Source of the DNA: Halalkalibacter krulwichiae
GTDB taxonomy: Bacteria > Bacillota > Bacilli > Bacillales > Bacillaceae_D
Direction of reading: 5' to 3'
Length of the DNA: 64,000 nt
Assembly (NCBI RefSeq): GCF_002109385.1
Contig: NZ_CP020814.1
Location: 3,061,501 to 3,125,500, forward strand
Of this stretch, positions 57,106 through 64,000 are shown in pieces. A program made the position numbers and the translations under genes. A model generated the notes under the pieces. The model saw nothing but the letters and a program-made list of their open reading frames with translations, was not told the DNA's origin and made no database searches. Positions within the stretch are counted from its first letter, which is position 1; each line of letters begins with the position of its first letter.

Positions 57106-57179
57106 TGGAGCGGGTGATGAGAATCGAACTCACGACATCAGCTTGGAAGGCTGAGGTTTTACCACTAAACTACACCCGC
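57106..57179 (-). tRNA. tRNA-Gly (TCC)
   Basis: Anticodon loop CTTCCAA; CCA encoded. Confidence 0.95.
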
Positions 57180-57190
57180 GTTATATGAAA

Positions 57191-57267
57191 TGGCGCGCCC
57201 TGAGAGATTCGAACTCCCGACCTTTTGATTCGTAGTCAAACACTCTATCCAGCTGAGCTAAGGGCGC
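57191..57267 (-). tRNA. tRNA-Arg (ACG)
   Basis: Anticodon loop CTACGAA; CCA encoded. A34 is expected to be edited to inosine. Confidence 0.95.
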
Positions 57268-57276
57268 ATTATTAAA

Positions 57277-57348
57277 AGCGGAAGACGAGATTCGAACTCG
57301 CGACCCCCACCTTGGCAAGGTGGTGTTCTACCACTGAACTACTTCCGC
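57277..57348 (-). tRNA. tRNA-Gly (GCC)
   Basis: Anticodon loop TTGCCAA; CCA not encoded. Confidence 0.95.
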
Positions 57349-57350
57349 AT

Positions 57351-57425
57351 TGGCTGGGCTAGGAGGATTCGAACCTCCGCATGACGGAATCAAAATCCGT
57401 TGCCTTACCGCTTGGCGATAGCCCA
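57351..57425 (-). tRNA. tRNA-Gln (TTG)
   Basis: Anticodon loop TTTTGAT; CCA encoded. Confidence 0.95.
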
Positions 57426-57435
57426 TTATCAATAA

Positions 57436-57510
57436 GGGCGACTGATGGGAATCGAACCCACGAATGCCGGAACCACAATCCGGTGCGTTAACCACTTCGC
57501 CACAATCGCC
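57436..57510 (-). tRNA. tRNA-His (GTG)
   Basis: Anticodon loop TTGTGGT; the extra 5' G pairs with the 3' discriminator C, as expected for His. Confidence 0.95.
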
Positions 57511-57515
57511 ATAAA

Positions 57516-57600
57516 TGGTGGAGGGGGACGGATTCGAACCGCCGAACCCGGAGGGAGCGGATTTACAGTCCGCCGCGTTTAGCCACTTCGCTACCCCTCC
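57516..57600 (-). tRNA. tRNA-Tyr (GTA)
   Basis: Class II with long variable arm, anticodon GTA; CCA encoded. Confidence 0.95.
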
Positions 57601-57621
57601 ACATATAAATACATGTTATAA

Positions 57622-57698
57622 TGGCGGTCCGGACGGGACTCGAACCCGCGACCTCCTGCGTGACAGGCAGGCATTCTAACCAACTGAACTACCGGACC
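57622..57698 (-). tRNA. tRNA-Asp (GTC)
   Basis: Anticodon loop CTGTCAC; CCA encoded. Confidence 0.95.
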
Positions 57699-57708
57699 AT
57701 TTTGGTAT

Positions 57709-57780
<72 letters not shown>

Positions 57781-57809
57781 ACGTTATATGGTAATGAAAT
57801 AAATTTTCA

Positions 57810-57902
57810 TGGCGGAGGAAGAGGGATTCGAACCCCCGCGCGGTTTAACCCGCCTGTCGGTTTTCAAGACCGATCCCTTCAGCCGGACTTGGGTATTCCT
57901 CC
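57810..57902 (-). tRNA. tRNA-Ser (TGA)
   Basis: Class II, long variable arm, anticodon TGA; CCA encoded. Confidence 0.95.
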
Positions 57903-57910
57903 GCAATATA

Positions 57911-57986
57911 TGGTGGAGCCTAGCGGGATCGAACCGCTGACCTCCTGCGTGCAAGGCAGGCGCTCTCCCAGCTGAGCTAAGGCCCC
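57911..57986 (-). tRNA. tRNA-Ala (TGC)
   Basis: Anticodon loop CTTGCAC; CCA encoded. First tRNA after 5S rRNA. Confidence 0.95.
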
Positions 57987-57996
57987 AATTAAATAC

Positions 57997-58114
57997 TCGC
58001 CTGGCAACGTCCTACTCTCACAGGGGGAAGCCCCCAACTACCATCGGCGCAGAAGAGCTTAACGACCGTGTTCGGCATGGGAACGGGTGTGGCCTCTTCG
58101 CTATCGCCACCAGA
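57997..58114 (-). rRNA. rrf: 5S ribosomal RNA
   Basis: Minus strand begins near TCTGGTGGCGATAGCGAAG and ends GTTGCCAGGCGAG; size about 117 nt. Follows 23S by about 100 bp. Confidence 0.95.
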
Positions 58115-58212
58115 CTATTTATTGAACATCGGATTCTCCTTAGAGTATCTTCGTTCACATTTGAGAAATGGTTCTCTCAAAACTAGATAATGCGTAATAG
58201 AAACTCAAGAAT

Positions 58213-61153
<2,941 letters not shown>

Positions 61154-61552
61154 ATTTTGGCTGCAGATCTTCTTCGCATTTCTTCGTCAGCTTCGTGGAT
61201 CTCAGTCATGTCACGTACGGGTGTACGTTCCATTCTTTCGACCACTCGCTTCCTCGAACTGCTCGAAGCTCTTTGCCAAAAACGATCTTTTTAAAAAGTC
61301 GTTTAAGACATTTTTGAGAAAATGTCATGAATTCTTGACATGCTCGTTTGATCTTCTCTTATAAATAAGATACCGATAAAACTAACATTGTTTCTATTTG
61401 CATTATCTAGTTTTCAAAGAACCAAAAGTCACTGATCTATTTGATATCAAATCAGTTTCTTCTATATAAATTGAGAGTGAATTCTCTCAAAACTGAACCA
61501 AAGCACAAGCGTCAAACAACCGAAGTTGTTCGTCGACTAGAGTATTACTCCA

Positions 61553-63113
<1,561 letters not shown>

Positions 63114-63261
63114 TGGTAAGCTGATTAGCTCAATAAAAAATTCAAGGTGAAATTTGCCCTGTCGGGTAAATTTCTTTGACGAGATATCATGTATCTCTTT
63201 TCGCTTGGCTTTTGTTCAGTTTTCAAAGAACTCGACACCATCTCTCAACAGCGACTTTTCT

Positions 63262-63291
63262 AATATAACATTTTAACAACTACCGTGTCAA
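63262..63291 (-). promoter_or_regulatory. rrn promoter
   Basis: TTGACA (63291-63286), 18-nt spacer, TATATT (63267-63262) on the minus strand, about 150 bp before 16S. A second promoter may lie in 63301-63360 (TAATATGTTATATTA), but it is unclear. Confidence 0.6.
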
Positions 63292-63368
63292 ATGTTTTTT
63301 TGTTTTTCATCACCTCATCGGCGACGAATAATAATATAACATATTATCTTTATATATATCAATACTTT

Positions 63369-63390
63369 AAAAAAAAAAAAAAAAAAAAAA
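63369..63390. other. 22-base A homopolymer
   Basis: A22 on the plus strand (T22 on the minus strand), between the comGB terminator and the rrn promoter. Its length may not be exact. Confidence 0.9.
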
Positions 63391-63400
63391 TGAAAATAAA

Positions 63401-63440
63401 TACAAAGGTAGACTTCCCACAAGGCAAGTCTACCTTTGTA
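63401..63440. terminator. Terminator after comGB
   Basis: TACAAAGGTAGACTT/AAGTCTACCTTTGTA, a perfect 15-bp stem with a 10-nt loop, directly after the comGB stop and before the T22 tract. Confidence 0.85.
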
Positions 63441-63444
63441 TGAA

Positions 63445-64000
63445 CTACATCGATCCAATCATTTGAAAAACAGGAACGAGAGTTACTAGAAATAACAGAA
63501 ATACTAGTCCACCAACTAGTATAAATAAAGTAGGCTGTATAAGGCGGATAATCTTCTGAATAGAATCGTCTAATTCTTGTAAAAGAATATCACTATATTG
63601 CTCTAAATCTTTAGCTAAATAACCTGTTTTCTCTCCATTAGTAACAACCACCGCTAGTTCATTACAAAAATAACTTTTATCTTCTAGTATTTCATAGAAC
63701 GGTTGCCCTCTTTGCAATTGAATAGAAATTAAAAAGCACTCCTGTTGAAAAAACGGAAGATAATCTTGATTTTCAAAATGTTTCAACGATTGCTGCAAGG
63801 TCATTCCCGCCAAAAGCAACTTACCTAGTTGTAATGAAAAAACGTAGGAAAGTGTAATCTGAACATATTTTTTTAATAAGGGAACTTTCATCAATAATGT
63901 AACTCACTCATAGCTACTCCAATGTTTCATTTTATATCCAATGAGAATAGTAATAATAAAACAACTAAAAACAAATAACAAAATTAAATAGGGAAAATAC
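63445..64000 (-). pseudogene. comGB: Competence protein ComGB (type II secretion F family), broken by an in-frame TGA
   Basis: Membrane platform protein of the DNA-uptake pilus. The C-terminal T2SF domain is readable: TLSYVFSLQLGKLLLAGMTLQQ, then a final membrane segment and PVFQMIGSM. Upstream the same frame continues as a membrane helix (YLILLFVFSCFIITILIGYK, up to base 64000), interrupted by TGA at 63904-63906 after KHWSSYE. So the two parts are collinear and joined by one stop. The visible downstream frame could restart at TTG 63894. The start of the gene lies outside the window. Either a nonsense mutation or a base error is possible. Confidence 0.8.

Overview
The window is chromosomal DNA from a low-GC Gram-positive, endospore-forming Bacillaceae. 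The gene order follows the yqi-yqh-yqg-comG segment of Bacillus subtilis. The OLE RNA/oapA pair between ispA and dxs, and a class II (B12-dependent) ribonucleotide reductase, point to an alkaliphilic or otherwise extremophilic lineage of the B. halodurans type. Species cannot be fixed from the sequence alone.

Layout: 1-7.8 kb holds the branched-chain 2-keto acid dehydrogenase operon (bcd-lpdV-bkdAA-bkdAB-bkdB, minus strand) with a sigma-54 promoter, its activator gene bkdR and divergent yqzF. The ptb and buk genes of the B. subtilis operon are absent. 8-10.7 kb holds two membrane or envelope glycosyltransferase genes and a SteA-like gene. 10.8-25.9 kb holds spo0A, spoIVB, recN, argR, tlyA, dxs, oapA, the OLE RNA, ispA, xseB, xseA, folD, nusB, an asp23-family gene, accC and accB. 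26-32.9 kb is the spoIIIA operon (AA to AH) plus yqhV, with a 128-bp tandem repeat array between spoIIIAE and spoIIIAF. 33-38.6 kb holds efp, an Xaa-Pro peptidase, yqhR, an SA1362-family gene, a patatin-like gene, mntR and splB. 38.8-44.1 kb holds nrdJ with tandem NrdR boxes, dat, lipM and yqhL. 44.3-48.5 kb is gcvT-gcvPA-gcvPB behind a tandem glycine riboswitch. 48.7-53.7 kb holds yqhH, yqhG, yqgW, yqgX, a candidate small RNA, yqgY and an HTH regulator. 53.8-56 kb is yqzE and comGG-comGC. 56.1-63.3 kb is yidD, 16 tRNA genes, 5S, 23S and 16S rRNA. comGB follows at the window end.

The most notable points are these. (1) A complete OLE RNA/OapA locus with a recognisable promoter of its own. (2) The comG operon is split between comGB and comGC by an rrn-tRNA-yidD block of about 7.4 kb, and comGB also carries an in-frame TGA. 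(3) A four-copy 128-bp structured repeat lies inside the spoIIIA operon. (4) Three genes (bkdR, spoIIIAE, lipM) each lack exactly one G in a G run, which suggests homopolymer miscounts in the sequence rather than three real pseudogenes. (5) Several regulatory sites are readable: sigma-54, NrdR, a possible FapR-like operator, glycine riboswitch and Spo0A box.

Functionally the window links branched-chain amino acid breakdown, isoprenoid and fatty-acid precursor synthesis, sporulation control with the mother-cell feeding-tube complex, glycine cleavage with lipoate attachment (lipM next to gcv), and DNA uptake. All assignments rest on reading the translated sequences and on remembered family features. 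No database search was run.
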